Assembly (NCBI RefSeq): GCF_000009265.1
Contig: NC_008384.1
Coordinates: 186,001-250,000, forward strand
DNA from: Rhizobium johnstonii 3841
GTDB lineage: Bacteria > Pseudomonadota > Alphaproteobacteria > Rhizobiales > Rhizobiaceae
DNA length: 64,000 nt
Direction: 5' to 3'
Shown: positions 8,563 to 17,980 of the stretch, piece by piece
Layout: every line of letters starts with the position of its first letter
Position numbering within the stretch: the first letter of the stretch is position 1
Made by a program: the position numbers and the translations under genes
The notes under the pieces: model-generated
The model's database searches: none
What the model was told of the DNA's origin: nothing
The model's input: only the letters and a program-made list of their open reading frames with translations

Positions 8563-9978
8563 ATGACCATCACTGCCGACCTTTCACAGGAGCTTGCCGA
8601 ATTCGCGGCAAACACCAGGTTCGCCGATCTGCCGCCGGCAGCGGTCGAAGCCGCGAAGAAAAGTGTCCTGGATACGATCGGGGTGATGCTTGCTGCGAGT
8701 GGCATGGAACCTGCGGTCAGACCCATTGTCGAACTGGTGCAGGAGAGCGGCGGCAAGGGCGAGGCGACCATTCTGGGATACGGCGACCGCGTTCCGGCGG
8801 GTGCTGCGGCTTTCGCCAATGGCGCGCTCGCGCACGGCCTCGACTTTGACAGTCAGACGCCATGGGGAGCGCACGCCGACAGCTCGATCATTCCGACGGT
8901 GCTCGCATTGACGGAACTGCGCGAGGGTGTGACCGGGGAAGAACTGATTACCGCAGTCGCCATCGGCCAGGAGATTTTTATTCGCCTTCGCTGCAATGTC
9001 GGCTGGCATATGGACTGGAACCTCTCGACTGTCGTCGGCTGCTTCTCGGCGACCGCGGCGGGCGGCTCGATCTTCAAGCTCGACCCGACACAGCTCGCCA
9101 ATGCGCTCGGGATCGCCAGCCTGCAGTCCAGCGGCACGATGGAGCAGATTTTCGGGCTCGGGAGCGACCTCAGAGGCATGTATGCCGGGTTCAGCTCACA
9201 AGCCAGCGTGAACGCCGTCAGGCTTGCGGCACGGGGAATGACCGGCATACGCAATCTGTTTGAGGGCGAAGCCGGCGTCTTCAAGGTCTATTTCAAGGGC
9301 GAATACGATCGCGAAAAGATGGTCGCCAACCTTGGCAAGGAATTCCTCAGTGGAGGGATGACCTACAAATATTGGCCGGCCGTCGGGAACGCTCATACCT
9401 ACATTCACGCGGCAATCGAGTTGATGAAGGAAAACAGCGTCGACTTGGATCAGGTTGCAGAGGTGAAAGTCTATGTCGGCGACTTCCAGCAGAGGATGTG
9501 TTCCCCACTGGCGGAGCGGCAGGTTCCGAACACGCTTGTCGACGCGAAGTTCAGCCTTCCTTTCCTTGTCGCCCTTGCACTGGTGAAGGGGCAGATGGAC
9601 GTCGGGGACTTCACGAGCGAAGCGCTGAAAGACCAAACTGTTCTCGCGTTGGCACGGAAAGTCGTTCCGGTGCCGGACAGCAGCTATAACTGGACCTCAA
9701 AACTGCCCGACGGAAAGATCGAAGTGGTTCTCGGAGACGGGACCCATGTCTCCCGTCTGGGGTCGAGAGTGCCGGGTTCGGTCGAATTGCCGATGACCTG
9801 GGAGGAACTCTTCCAGAAGTTTGGTTCGTGCGCGCGAGCCGCAGTCTCGCCGCTGTCGACCGACAGGATTGCCGAACTTTGCAACTCGCTGAAGGCGCTC
9901 GAAAGCATTCCTGACGTCAGGGAGATCGTCGCGGCTGCCGTTTCCAACATCGATGTCGCACACCGAAAGTCCGCATAG
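8563..9978 (+). CDS. MmgE/PrpD-family protein
   Basis: Protein of the MmgE/PrpD fold (471 aa), whose best-known members are 2-methylcitrate dehydratase (PrpD) and cis-aconitate decarboxylase. The all-alpha N-terminal domain has the family pattern AAKKSVLDTIGVMLAASG, then ANGALAHGLDFDSQTPWGAHADS, where His and Asp are likely active-site residues, and the lid domain follows. No prpB or prpC is nearby, so this is not a methylcitrate cycle. With SDR, lactonase and TctC partners it probably dehydrates or decarboxylates a hydroxy-acid. A good ATG lies at 8563, and the gap to the lactonase is 36 bp. Confidence 0.9.
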   Translation: MTITADLSQELAEFAANTRFADLPPAAVEAAKKSVLDTIGVMLAASGMEPAVRPIVELVQESGGKGEATILGYGDRVPAGAAAFANGALAHGLDFDSQTPWGAHADSSIIPTVLALTELREGVTGEELITAVAIGQEIFIRLRCNVGWHMDWNLSTVVGCFSATAAGGSIFKLDPTQLANALGIASLQSSGTMEQIFGLGSDLRGMYAGFSSQASVNAVRLAARGMTGIRNLFEGEAGVFKVYFKGEYDREKMVANLGKEFLSGGMTYKYWPAVGNAHTYIHAAIELMKENSVDLDQVAEVKVYVGDFQQRMCSPLAERQVPNTLVDAKFSLPFLVALALVKGQMDVGDFTSEALKDQTVLALARKVVPVPDSSYNWTSKLPDGKIEVVLGDGTHVSRLGSRVPGSVELPMTWEELFQKFGSCARAAVSPLSTDRIAELCNSLKALESIPDVREIVAAAVSNIDVAHRKSA

Positions 9979-10062
9979 CCCGCGACACGGGTTTCTCCCG
10001 GGGGCGGCGGACACGTCCCCGGATGTCGAAACAGCCATGTATCTCAATGGGAGGAGAGTAGC

Positions 10063-11055
10063 ATGCCAAGCTTTGAAATTACACGACGCCGGTTCTTGAT
10101 GACCGGAGCAGCAACGGCCGCAACCCTTGCTGTGTCGGGCCCAGCATGGGCCGCTTATCCAGACAAACCCGTCAAGTGGATCGTCGGCTTTCCACCGGGT
10201 GGCGCTACGGACACCGTCGCTCGCCTGGTTGGCCATCCGATGTCAGAAGCGCTGGGGAAGCCGATCGTCGTCGACAATCGCCCAGGTGCGGGCAGCTCCG
10301 TTGGGGCGGCGGCATTGGCCAGCTCCCCCGCGGACGGCTATACCGTGGGAAGCGCCGATAATGGGACGCTGATCATCAATCCGGTGGTCTATCCCAAAAT
10401 CCAGTACGACCCTGACCGCGACTTCAGGCCAGTGGGCATGTACGCCGGCATCAACCTGTTGCTTTGCGTTCCCAGCAGCTCGCCGATCAAAACGGCCGCG
10501 GAATACCTGGAAAAGGCAAAGGGCGCGCCGGAGCCGCTTCTCTACGCCAGCCCCGGTATCGGGACGCCGCTGCACCTTGCGATGGAGCGTCTTGCCCGCG
10601 ACGCGAACGTGCATCTCAAACACGTTGCGTATAAGGGCATGGCCCCCGCGCTGAACGACGTCTTGGCCGGTATCGTTGACAGTATCGTGATCGATTACAC
10701 GACGGCCAATTCTCAGATCAAGGATGGGAAAATCCGGGCGATTGCGGTTTTCTCTGAAAGACGTCTCACGGTACTTCCGGATGTTCCGACGATGGCTGAG
10801 CAGGGCGTGCCGGGCTTCTCCGCAGGGGCGTGGCACTCGCTGATCGTGCCTAAGGCCACGCCAGACGACGTGGTCGCAACTTTGTCCGAGGCACTTCGCA
10901 AGGCGTTGCAGGACCCGTTGGTGAAGACCCGGTACGCTGAGCTGGGCCTTGATATGCCTCCAAGCGATCCCGAAAGCATGTCTCGTCGATGGGAGAGCGA
11001 CAAAGCCACCTGGCAACCCCTGATCCGTTCGTTGAACATCAAGCTCGACGGCTGA
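10063..11055 (+). CDS. tctC: TctC/Bug-type periplasmic receptor 2
   Basis: Second tripartite tricarboxylate receptor of the cluster (330 aa), with a twin-arginine signal (ITRRRFLMTGAATAATLAV, then AWA before the mature start). The mature region has the family motif YPDKPVKWIVGFPPGGATD and a VVPKATPDDV-like late motif. The ribosome-binding site GGGAGGAGAG precedes the ATG at 10063. There is no second TctA or TctB in the window, so both receptors may feed the single TctAB at 75-2068, or one may recruit a permease elsewhere. It is only moderately similar to the receptor at 4543, consistent with different ligands. Confidence 0.92.
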   Translation: MPSFEITRRRFLMTGAATAATLAVSGPAWAAYPDKPVKWIVGFPPGGATDTVARLVGHPMSEALGKPIVVDNRPGAGSSVGAAALASSPADGYTVGSADNGTLIINPVVYPKIQYDPDRDFRPVGMYAGINLLLCVPSSSPIKTAAEYLEKAKGAPEPLLYASPGIGTPLHLAMERLARDANVHLKHVAYKGMAPALNDVLAGIVDSIVIDYTTANSQIKDGKIRAIAVFSERRLTVLPDVPTMAEQGVPGFSAGAWHSLIVPKATPDDVVATLSEALRKALQDPLVKTRYAELGLDMPPSDPESMSRRWESDKATWQPLIRSLNIKLDG

Positions 11056-11183
11056 CCTTTGAATGGCGTGTCGGGCAATGCCGCGGACACGCCAACTGTC
11101 TTTATTCCACTTGGACTTCGAACGAATGCGATATGCATCCCGCGGCGCTTGCCAGCTAACGGTCATTTCAGGAAGAGGATCGT

Positions 11184-11494
11184 ATGGAGGTAGGATCGCT
11201 TGAAGCCCCTGTCCATTATCGACAGCGACAGCGACTGCACGGAAAGCGGGCTGTGGTGACAGGTGCAGCGTCGGGAATTGGGCGCGCGATTGCGTTGCGG
11301 TTCGCGGTGGCGTTACCGCCGGGTTGGACGCCGATCCCGACTCGACGGTCATGCAGCGAATTCGGCAAGCGCCTGCCGGCAGGATGGCAAAAGCATCTGG
11401 GATCGCGAACGTTGCAATCTTCCTCGCCGGCGATGAGGCGAGTTTTGTCCACGGGTCAGTTTATACGGCGGACGGCGGCTGGCTTATTCGATGA
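11184..11494 (+). pseudogene. Internally deleted, frameshifted SDR remnant
   Basis: The first frame (ATG at 11184) gives an SDR N-terminus with VVTGAASGIGRAIALRFA. After about codon 41 the homology continues in another frame as GGVTAGLDADPDS. It then jumps to the SDR C-terminus: AGRMAKASGIANVAIFLAG, then SFVHGSVYTADGGWLIR and a TGA at 11494. The central 150 or so residues, including the catalytic Tyr/Lys motif, are missing. So an SDR gene has lost its middle and acquired a frame change. It directly follows the catabolic arm and was probably part of it. Confidence 0.8.
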
Positions 11495-11717
11495 GCGTTC
11501 GAAAGTAATCTGTTCGCTCTCCGTCTCCCGCGAGCTGTCCGAAATCATCTGCCGATTGATGAAATAACCTCATAACGTCAAACGGTTGCGGGCTCTGATC
11601 CTGGCCTGTTGTCTTTGCTATCTGTTGTCTGACCGTCTCCGGATCGCACCGGAGCAAGCGGTATTGACGTCTTGATCTCGTTCGGTGGGGAGGACCGACA
11701 ACGAAAGGATTTATTGA

Positions 11718-12191
11718 ATGCCACGTAAGACCTTTGCGGGCTTGGCCTGTGCTGTCGCCGTCGGTTCAGTTGTTTTCGCGGCAGGCTATTTTTCTGGCCC
11801 CGCCATCAATGAAATCACGCCAGCTACCGCAGCGGAAAACGCCGTCACATTTCCCCCTTTGGACCAGCTTGTGCACTATACGACGGTGCGGCGTGGCGTG
11901 ACGCGTGAACACATGCTCACAAACCCTGAGGCTCTCGCCGCGATTAAGGCTGGTCAGCCAGTAGCAGCAGGGACGCACATGGTTCTGGTCGACTACCAGA
12001 GTGACGTGCTGCACCGCTACCTCGTCGCGCAGAAGATGGGCGTAGGCTCTTCGGACTGGGCTTACCAATGGTTCTGGCCTGACAAGTCCATCAAGGCCGA
12101 CGAAAATGTAGCGCAGTGCTACTCGTGCCACCGCTCGCGCGAGGATCGCCAGTTCATGTTCACCTTCACAGACGCGCTTTCGTTTAAGTGA
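11718..12191 (+). CDS. Cytochrome P460-family c-type haem protein
   Basis: Small exported haem protein (157 aa) with an N-terminal hydrophobic signal (residues 5-28) and a single C-terminal haem-binding CYSCH motif near residue 138. The region HYTTVRRGVTREHM and the GTHMVLVDY strand match the P460 fold. Family members oxidise hydroxylamine or nitric oxide, or serve other periplasmic redox roles. The stop overlaps the GTG of the DUF4405 gene, so the two are probably translationally coupled. Whether the P460 Lys-haem cross-link is formed cannot be judged by eye. Confidence 0.8.
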   Translation: MPRKTFAGLACAVAVGSVVFAAGYFSGPAINEITPATAAENAVTFPPLDQLVHYTTVRRGVTREHMLTNPEALAAIKAGQPVAAGTHMVLVDYQSDVLHRYLVAQKMGVGSSDWAYQWFWPDKSIKADENVAQCYSCHRSREDRQFMFTFTDALSFK

Positions 12192-12919
12192 TCACGCACA
12201 GAGGCGCTTTAATCCCCATGGTAAAAAGCTTCCTTTTGCTGCGAGTGATGCTGCCGTCGCTGATGCTCGTGTTGTTGCTTTTCTCGCTCGCCTACTGGTG
12301 GCTGGATAACGTTCCCCATGAGGTCTTCGGCACCGTGCTCTTTGGCTTGCTCTGTTGGCACATCTACGTCAATCGGGCCTGGTTCAGGAACCTGACGCGT
12401 GGCAAGTACGACGCCAGGCGAGTGGTCCGCGTCGTCTTGCATATTAGCCTGATTGTGAACATGGCGGGTTTGCTGATCACGAGCGTGGTCATATCCAAGT
12501 CGGTCTTTGCCTGGCTGCCTATCCCGGGTTCCATCTACCTAAGAGAAATACATTGGTTCTCGGCCTATTGGGTCATGATCGTTACCGGTATCCACGTGGG
12601 GCTCCATTGGGAGCGTTTGCGGGCCAGCCTGCTGAACCTCTTGGGTCTCAGATCCGCGAACCCCGTACTGCGGGCCATATTTCTCGCGCTGGGGGCTGCC
12701 TTCCTTCTGCAAGGGCTCGCAAGCTTTCAGACCCTTGGTGTGTGGACGAAGCTGACGTTCAATTACAGTCTGGATTTCTGGGATTTTACTGCTTCCGTCG
12801 CACCGTTCTTCGGACACTGGCTCGCGGTTTTCACTGTGCCCGCGATTATCACCCATTCGCTCATGGCAATTTGGAGATGGGCGGGCCTAAGGAACTCGCC
12901 CTCTATCAGGGGAGCTTAG
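12188..12919 (+). CDS. DUF4405 membrane protein, putative cytochrome-b-like partner
   Basis: Integral membrane protein (243 aa) with about six hydrophobic segments. Several histidines sit inside or at the edge of helices (LLCWHIYVNR, VVLHISLIVN, REIHWFSAYW, TGIHVGLHW), the pattern expected of a membrane b-type haem binder. This fits its pairing with the cytochrome P460 gene, whose stop it overlaps (GTG at 12188). An ATG at 12218 is the alternative start; neither has a strong ribosome-binding site. The inferred job is passing electrons between the quinone pool and the periplasmic P460 protein. This is an inference from the pair, not a known pathway. Confidence 0.72.
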   Translation: MITHRGALIPMVKSFLLLRVMLPSLMLVLLLFSLAYWWLDNVPHEVFGTVLFGLLCWHIYVNRAWFRNLTRGKYDARRVVRVVLHISLIVNMAGLLITSVVISKSVFAWLPIPGSIYLREIHWFSAYWVMIVTGIHVGLHWERLRASLLNLLGLRSANPVLRAIFLALGAAFLLQGLASFQTLGVWTKLTFNYSLDFWDFTASVAPFFGHWLAVFTVPAIITHSLMAIWRWAGLRNSPSIRGA

Positions 12920-12933
12920 ATGGACGATGGGCG

Positions 12934-13827
12934 TCAAGCTCGATGCCGCAATGCATCGAGCAATGCCGCGAATGCCGGAGAGGATTGGCGACGGCTTGGA
13001 TAGTAGAGGTAGTAGCCGTCCCACGGGGGTGAAAACTCTTGAAGAACGTGCTCAAGCTTTCGCTCATTAACGAGAGGCTGCACGATCTCCAGCGGGATGT
13101 AAGCCATACCGAAGCCGTCAAGCGCAGCCTCAAGCGCGTTGAAAATGTTATTGAATGCGAGCTGCCCATCCACCCGTATCTTGATTTCCTGCCCGTTTTC
13201 CTCGAACTCCCAGACGTAGAGACCGCCCGAGCTTGGAAGCCGGAAGTTGATGCAGGTGTGCCCCACTAGGTCCTTTGGGTGCGACGGAATGCCATGCTCC
13301 TTGAAGTAGGAGGGCGAACCAACAACCGCCAAGCTGAAGTCCGGTCCGATCCGCGCGGAGATCATATCTTTCGCAAGATGCTCTCCCATACGAACGCCAG
13401 CATCGTATCGCTCGTTAACAATGTCCGTCAGGCCGTTGTCGAGGATTAGTTCGACCTTGATGTCGGGATACTGGGGCAGGAATTTCCTCAGCTTTGGCCA
13501 GAGGACATGGGTGATGGCATAGTCGGCTGCCGAAAGTCGGATGGTGCCAGCTGGTTTGTCACGAAGAGCACTCAAGGCCTCAACCTGGGCGTCGATCTCA
13601 TCCAGATGAGGTCCGATGCCGTCGAGTAGCCGCTCTCCAGCCTCCGTGAGCGAAACGGCTCGAGTTGTGCGGGTCAGCAAGCGTACGCCGAGTCTGGCTT
13701 CAAGTTGTCTGATGGTGTGGCTGAGCGCCGACTGCGATACCCCGACTTTCGCTGCTGCCCGGGTAAAACTTCGCTCCCGTGCGACCAACGCAAACGCATT
13801 CAAATCACCTATAGACTCGCGAGCCAT
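12934..13827 (-). CDS. LysR-family transcriptional regulator
   Basis: LysR-type regulator (297 aa): N-terminal winged helix (residues 5-65, with FTRAAAKVGVSQSALSHTIR), a linker helix, and a C-terminal periplasmic-binding-fold effector domain. The YDAGVRMGEHLAKDM segment is typical of the CrgA-like subgroup. It converges on the DUF4405 gene with a gap of only 14 bp and reads away from the cyclase gene. No divergent partner gene adjoins its 5' end, so its target is not obvious from position; the P460/DUF4405 pair is possible. Confidence 0.92.
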   Translation of the reverse strand: MARESIGDLNAFALVARERSFTRAAAKVGVSQSALSHTIRQLEARLGVRLLTRTTRAVSLTEAGERLLDGIGPHLDEIDAQVEALSALRDKPAGTIRLSAADYAITHVLWPKLRKFLPQYPDIKVELILDNGLTDIVNERYDAGVRMGEHLAKDMISARIGPDFSLAVVGSPSYFKEHGIPSHPKDLVGHTCINFRLPSSGGLYVWEFEENGQEIKIRVDGQLAFNNIFNALEAALDGFGMAYIPLEIVQPLVNERKLEHVLQEFSPPWDGYYLYYPSRRQSSPAFAALLDALRHRA

Positions 13828-13912
13828 TCATGAAGCCTTCTCATATTGGAAAGAGGATTATACCCCGTTCTTTCTGAAAATCTCCACTGAACATTTCACG
13901 CATGCGTGATGG

Positions 13913-15337
13913 TCATGTTGTTGCCGCGCGACACCATACAGCAATTGGAGCAGTTCGGCCACGAACGCGACGCGAGGTGTCAGGGTACAGGCCGGGCATC
14001 ACGTCTGTTGCGTCCACCCCGCGGGAGTTGACCGCCGACACGAGGTCGTTGCTCACCATCACATGGGAGGGCGTTCCCCTCGTAAGACGCTCAAGTCTGC
14101 TTGCGACATTAACTGTGTCGCCGAGCACCGTGTATTCCAGCCGGCGGGTGTGACCGGTGTTGCCGACAACGACTTCCCCATAGTGCAGGCCGATGCCGAT
14201 CTGGATCGGCTCAAGACCTTCGGCCGTCCGTTCCTCGTTCCAGTTCTCGATCTCGCCGATCATTGCCTCCGCGCAAGCCAACGCCCGGACAGGATCGTCG
14301 TCTCGCGGCTCGGGAGTGCCGAAGTGAACCATGATCGAGTCACCGATATATTTGTCGACGGTGCCTCCATGTTGAAAGGTCACTTTCGCAAGACGGCTGT
14401 GAAACGCCCTAAGCAGCACCATGATCTCATTTGGCGAAGACTTTTCGGAGATCGCCGTGAAACCAACCATGTCTGCAAATAGGACGGCTGCGTGCTGGGT
14501 GTTGGACTGGTCGAGGTCGGAAAGATCGTTGGAAAGTGCGCCAACGATATTAGGTGAGAAGTATCTCGCCAAATTGGAGCGCTCCCTCTCGGCCGCTACC
14601 TGCTTTCTAACCAACTGCCGAGATCGCCAGACGGTCACGGTTAGCATCACTGTCACCAGAAAAATGAACAGGACCTGGTTGTACCAAATCGTGAGGCTGA
14701 CGGTATTGCGATCGAGAAAGCTCGCGATCACGGCCTCTGACGACATGCCGGTATCAAGGGTCTTTCTCGAACTGGAAAGCACTGACGTTGGAAGTGTTGC
14801 GACCCACGCGAAGCCGATGCTCCAGGTCATTGCTGCCATTAAACCCGAAAGCAGCACCAGCCACGGCGAGTAGCTGAGGGCCATACTGACAAGGTAGATG
14901 CCGACGTAGAGGAAATTTGGCAGGCGCAGATTGATCTGGGGCGTCCAGTCGTCGACGTAGAACGGTGGAGGCACGATCAGTAGAAACGTCAGAACCGAGA
15001 CATCGAGTAGGACAAACAGGGCTAGGATGATTTTCCGCTGGAGCCCGTGCTTCACAAGGAGGCGGGGTAGTGCGCCGAGAACGCCGAAGGCCAGCAGCGC
15101 GGAAAGATAGCCGCTTGAGCGCTCGAAGGGCAGGGTTAGAGCCCACAGAGAAAGGATGGCGAGGACCGTCGATCTACCCCAGAAGATGGTGGTGAGGCCG
15201 CGCAGCTCTTCGCGGCTCAGTTCGTCTTCGATGTATTGAGCCGTCGGCTCGCTGATCTGGAGAGTGGGGTTGACTTCATTCCGCCGTGGGGCCCACGCAC
15301 GCGAAAGGGCGGCCAGCGTATTGCGAAATCTCGCCAT
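13913..15337 (-). CDS. Membrane-bound class III adenylate/guanylate cyclase
   Basis: Class III nucleotide cyclase (474 aa from the ATG at 15337). The N-terminal half has about six hydrophobic helices. The C-terminal cyclase homology domain (from about residue 290) has the metal-binding VLFADMVGFTAISE and KYIGDSIMVHFG motifs with both Asp residues, and the VNVASRLERL motif with the transition-state Asn/Arg pair, so it looks catalytically complete. It should make cAMP (or cGMP) in response to a membrane signal. GAGGAG lies 11 bp before the ATG. The frame is open further upstream to 15496 but without a convincing start. No cyclic-nucleotide receptor is adjacent, although a CNBD-like channel occurs at 59385. 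Confidence 0.88.
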   Translation of the reverse strand: MARFRNTLAALSRAWAPRRNEVNPTLQISEPTAQYIEDELSREELRGLTTIFWGRSTVLAILSLWALTLPFERSSGYLSALLAFGVLGALPRLLVKHGLQRKIILALFVLLDVSVLTFLLIVPPPFYVDDWTPQINLRLPNFLYVGIYLVSMALSYSPWLVLLSGLMAAMTWSIGFAWVATLPTSVLSSSRKTLDTGMSSEAVIASFLDRNTVSLTIWYNQVLFIFLVTVMLTVTVWRSRQLVRKQVAAERERSNLARYFSPNIVGALSNDLSDLDQSNTQHAAVLFADMVGFTAISEKSSPNEIMVLLRAFHSRLAKVTFQHGGTVDKYIGDSIMVHFGTPEPRDDDPVRALACAEAMIGEIENWNEERTAEGLEPIQIGIGLHYGEVVVGNTGHTRRLEYTVLGDTVNVASRLERLTRGTPSHVMVSNDLVSAVNSRGVDATDVMPGLYPDTSRRVRGRTAPIAVWCRAATT

Positions 15338-15564
15338 GTGGAAGGGGGCTCCTCGATGATCGTTCGTGTGTCGCCGTAGTTCAGGGTTCAGATACAAAAG
15401 CGCGGGCATCCAGTAGTGGACGTTTGTCGGGGGTGACCGTCCGCCCCTTTTTTGGATCGTGACGACACGGATATAGGAACGACATAGCACCCGCATTAGG
15501 CGGGTTTTCCGCTAGTTGTTATTCGGTTGGCTCATGAATTGGCGGCACTGTTCGCGGGGTCAGG

Positions 15565-16791
15565 CTACTTGAGAGCGTGCCTCACCCGAAACACTGCCAG
15601 CGCGACTGCCGCGATCACGACTGGAATGGAAACCAGCATCGTGTAGGGCCCAAGGTGTAAGCCTGCATGATCCAGCGTCTCGGCGGTCATCTTCAGTAAG
15701 CTCAGCAAGTAGTAGCTAATCGCTATGATCGAAAACCCTTCCACTGCGCGCTGGATTTTCAGTTGGACGGCGGCGCGTTCTGCCATTGCGCGTATCTGGA
15801 CCGTGTTCTGGTACTCGATTCCAACCTGGATACGGGTTTGAAGCAAGTCGAGAAGGTGCATCGTTGCGTGAGAGAGCTGTTCCAGCCGCAATGCTGTCGC
15901 CGAACACGTACGAACAGCCGGCTTGAACCTTCTCGCAACGAAGACGCCAAACCGCTGGAAGCCGGGGACATGGGATTCGCGCAGCTCAGCTATGCGTTCT
16001 TCAACGATGGTGGCGTAAGCCGCCGTCGCTCCGAAGCGATTTCGTGTCTCCGCGGTTGCGGAGATCACGTGTGCGGATAACGTAGAAATCTCGTCGAGAA
16101 GCTTCTCGTGCTCCTCCACTGGAGTGTTCAGATGACGGTTCGTGAGGTCGGTCAGCGTCTCATCGAAGCCCTTCAGCGCCGGCGCGAGGCGTCGAGCTTC
16201 CGGTAAGCCCAAAAGCGACATCGATCGATAGGTCTCGATTTCGCAGATCCGCCTAACCATTCGTCCCAGGCGATAGGCGTTAAGTTCGCCGTTGAACAAT
16301 AGAATGCGGCTGCTCCCACCGGGTCCAACAAGGAAGTCCGAACAGACCTGCGCCGCGCCGCCGCCGATGGCAGATGCCGCCGTGTCGCCAAACCCGTACT
16401 GTTTGAGGACGGGAGAAATATCTTCAGGTGGGGCGTCAAGGACTAGAACGGATACCCTACAGATTAGTCGAAACGGCGGAGTCGAAACGTCAAAATCCCT
16501 CGGGAAATTAGTGTCTTGTGGCCATTCCTGCAGTGGCAACTTGAGCGGCGTGACCTTCGTGACTGTCGTGAATTCCGTGTGATGCTCGACTTGCACTCGT
16601 GTTCCATCGTTAGCAGATAGGCTCTTCGGCCGGACTTCGGCGATTCCCGGAATTTTCGTGGAAGCGGGCATCACGGCAACGTGCTCAACCAGCGAAGGCC
16701 CGCTGAAGTAAATTGAGGGACGGGCGTGTAGTTCAGCATTAAAATTCTTCGAAGCACTCACCTTCGTTCCCCCATGGGTGGTGGTCGTCAA
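15565..16791 (-). CDS. DUF3422 family membrane-anchored protein
   Basis: Protein of unknown function (408 aa) recognised as DUF3422 by the N-terminal NAELHARPS motif, the long central part with coiled-coil-like segments, and the C-terminal pair of membrane helices (residues about 345-402). The family is widespread in proteobacteria and has no assigned biochemical role. The start is uncertain: TTG at 16791 has AAGGAAG upstream, and a GTG ten codons later also has a purine-rich leader. It is followed on the same strand by the cyclase gene with a gap of about 230 bp. Confidence 0.8.
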   Translation of the reverse strand: MTTTTHGGTKVSASKNFNAELHARPSIYFSGPSLVEHVAVMPASTKIPGIAEVRPKSLSANDGTRVQVEHHTEFTTVTKVTPLKLPLQEWPQDTNFPRDFDVSTPPFRLICRVSVLVLDAPPEDISPVLKQYGFGDTAASAIGGGAAQVCSDFLVGPGGSSRILLFNGELNAYRLGRMVRRICEIETYRSMSLLGLPEARRLAPALKGFDETLTDLTNRHLNTPVEEHEKLLDEISTLSAHVISATAETRNRFGATAAYATIVEERIAELRESHVPGFQRFGVFVARRFKPAVRTCSATALRLEQLSHATMHLLDLLQTRIQVGIEYQNTVQIRAMAERAAVQLKIQRAVEGFSIIAISYYLLSLLKMTAETLDHAGLHLGPYTMLVSIPVVIAAVALAVFRVRHALK

Positions 16792-17980
16792 TCGCTTCCT
16801 TGAAAGTGGTCCAGCAACAGGTTTGGAACTTGTTGCTCAGCCGACGTTCGGCGGTCGTGTTGTGTTGGCACTTGCGGTTTGATCTCAGTCGCAGCGCGGA
16901 CTGCCATGATCCCCAACGGCTTGTACCGCTCGACGAGATTGACGACTGTATGGTCTTTGCGATGTGTAGGGGGCACTTTTCCTCGCTTCACCGACAGTAG
17001 GTTGGGTCTGGAGTCGGGCTTGAACAGGCGGCCAACACGGTGGCTACCCCGATAGCCAATTCCGCTTGTCCGAGAGGGCGGAGAACCGCCCAGGCCCTCG
17101 AAGATCGGTCGGCGTCTATCGATATAGTTGATTGCCCACGGACGAGACATAGTGCTCAAGCCGCGGGTATAACCTGCGGCTATTGCCTGGTCCCACGACC
17201 CGTACCAGTCGGACGGCATGCGCCGAAAAGACAACAAGTGGTTGGCTTGTCACTCTGGCGGCGAGACCATGAGCGGGTGCGAAAAGACAGCCAACATGCA
17301 ACCAGCGTTGCAATTCCAGTGCCAACCAATGGACCAACGACATCGGGCAACTTCATAGGTTGAATTACTTTGTCATTGATAAATCGCGAGACGTAGTCCG
17401 ATCAGGTGGGCTCTCTCAGCATAACGATAGTTCTTTGCCGTCGTCCCCAGCCGCCGAAGGGCAGCGCTCTCGCTGAACACGTCCCAGAAAAAATACGCGA
17501 GAAGAACAACAACTGGGCAGAGCGTCCCGGCTCTGAAAAGACCATGCGGCTCGGAGCGTCTTCGTGCCGCCAATCCGGGAAATCTTCGCCGGCTTTGCCT
17601 TGAGCGAGGCTTCGTTGAGCTAGTCAGTAGGCGGTGGGAAAGGTACACATGCGGAGGAGCCCCTGCTCCTCCAACAAGGCGACTGACGTCATAATGTCCG
17701 ATTTCACAAGCTACTCGGGCAGGATCTTCCGGGTACTGTCTCAGGTGCTTCACGGCTTATGTCCGGGGCAATTCGTGCAAGGCGTTTGGCATGTTTTGAA
17801 AGCCAGAGTGCTGGTTGAAGGACGCACTCGGAAAGCCCGCGCCTCGAAAGGCATCGAGCTGGGCGTAGAGTCGACTGATCGCCAATTAGGCCCTACGTCG
17901 ATATCGAGGACGGAGGATAGTCACTGATGGACTGACGGGTCGCCCGGCGTTAGACAAAACGCATCAGCAGGAGTTTATCG
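16792..17980. other. About 1.2 kb without a convincing gene
   Basis: Several short open frames exist on both strands here, the longest about 150 codons at 16788-17237 on the minus strand, but none shows a recognisable domain, a ribosome-binding site or a protein-like composition. The stretch may be decayed coding DNA between the DUF3422 gene and the next plus-strand gene. I see no transposase motif or terminal inverted repeats. Confidence 0.5.

Noticed and set aside
8563..9978. Methylcitrate-cycle PrpD
   Set aside because: No prpB, prpC or acnD-type genes are present; the context is a tripartite transporter with dehydrogenases, so only the family name is used.
16788..17237. A 149-codon minus-strand frame
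   Set aside because: No domain, no ribosome-binding site and an Arg/Pro-rich composition typical of random GC-rich DNA.
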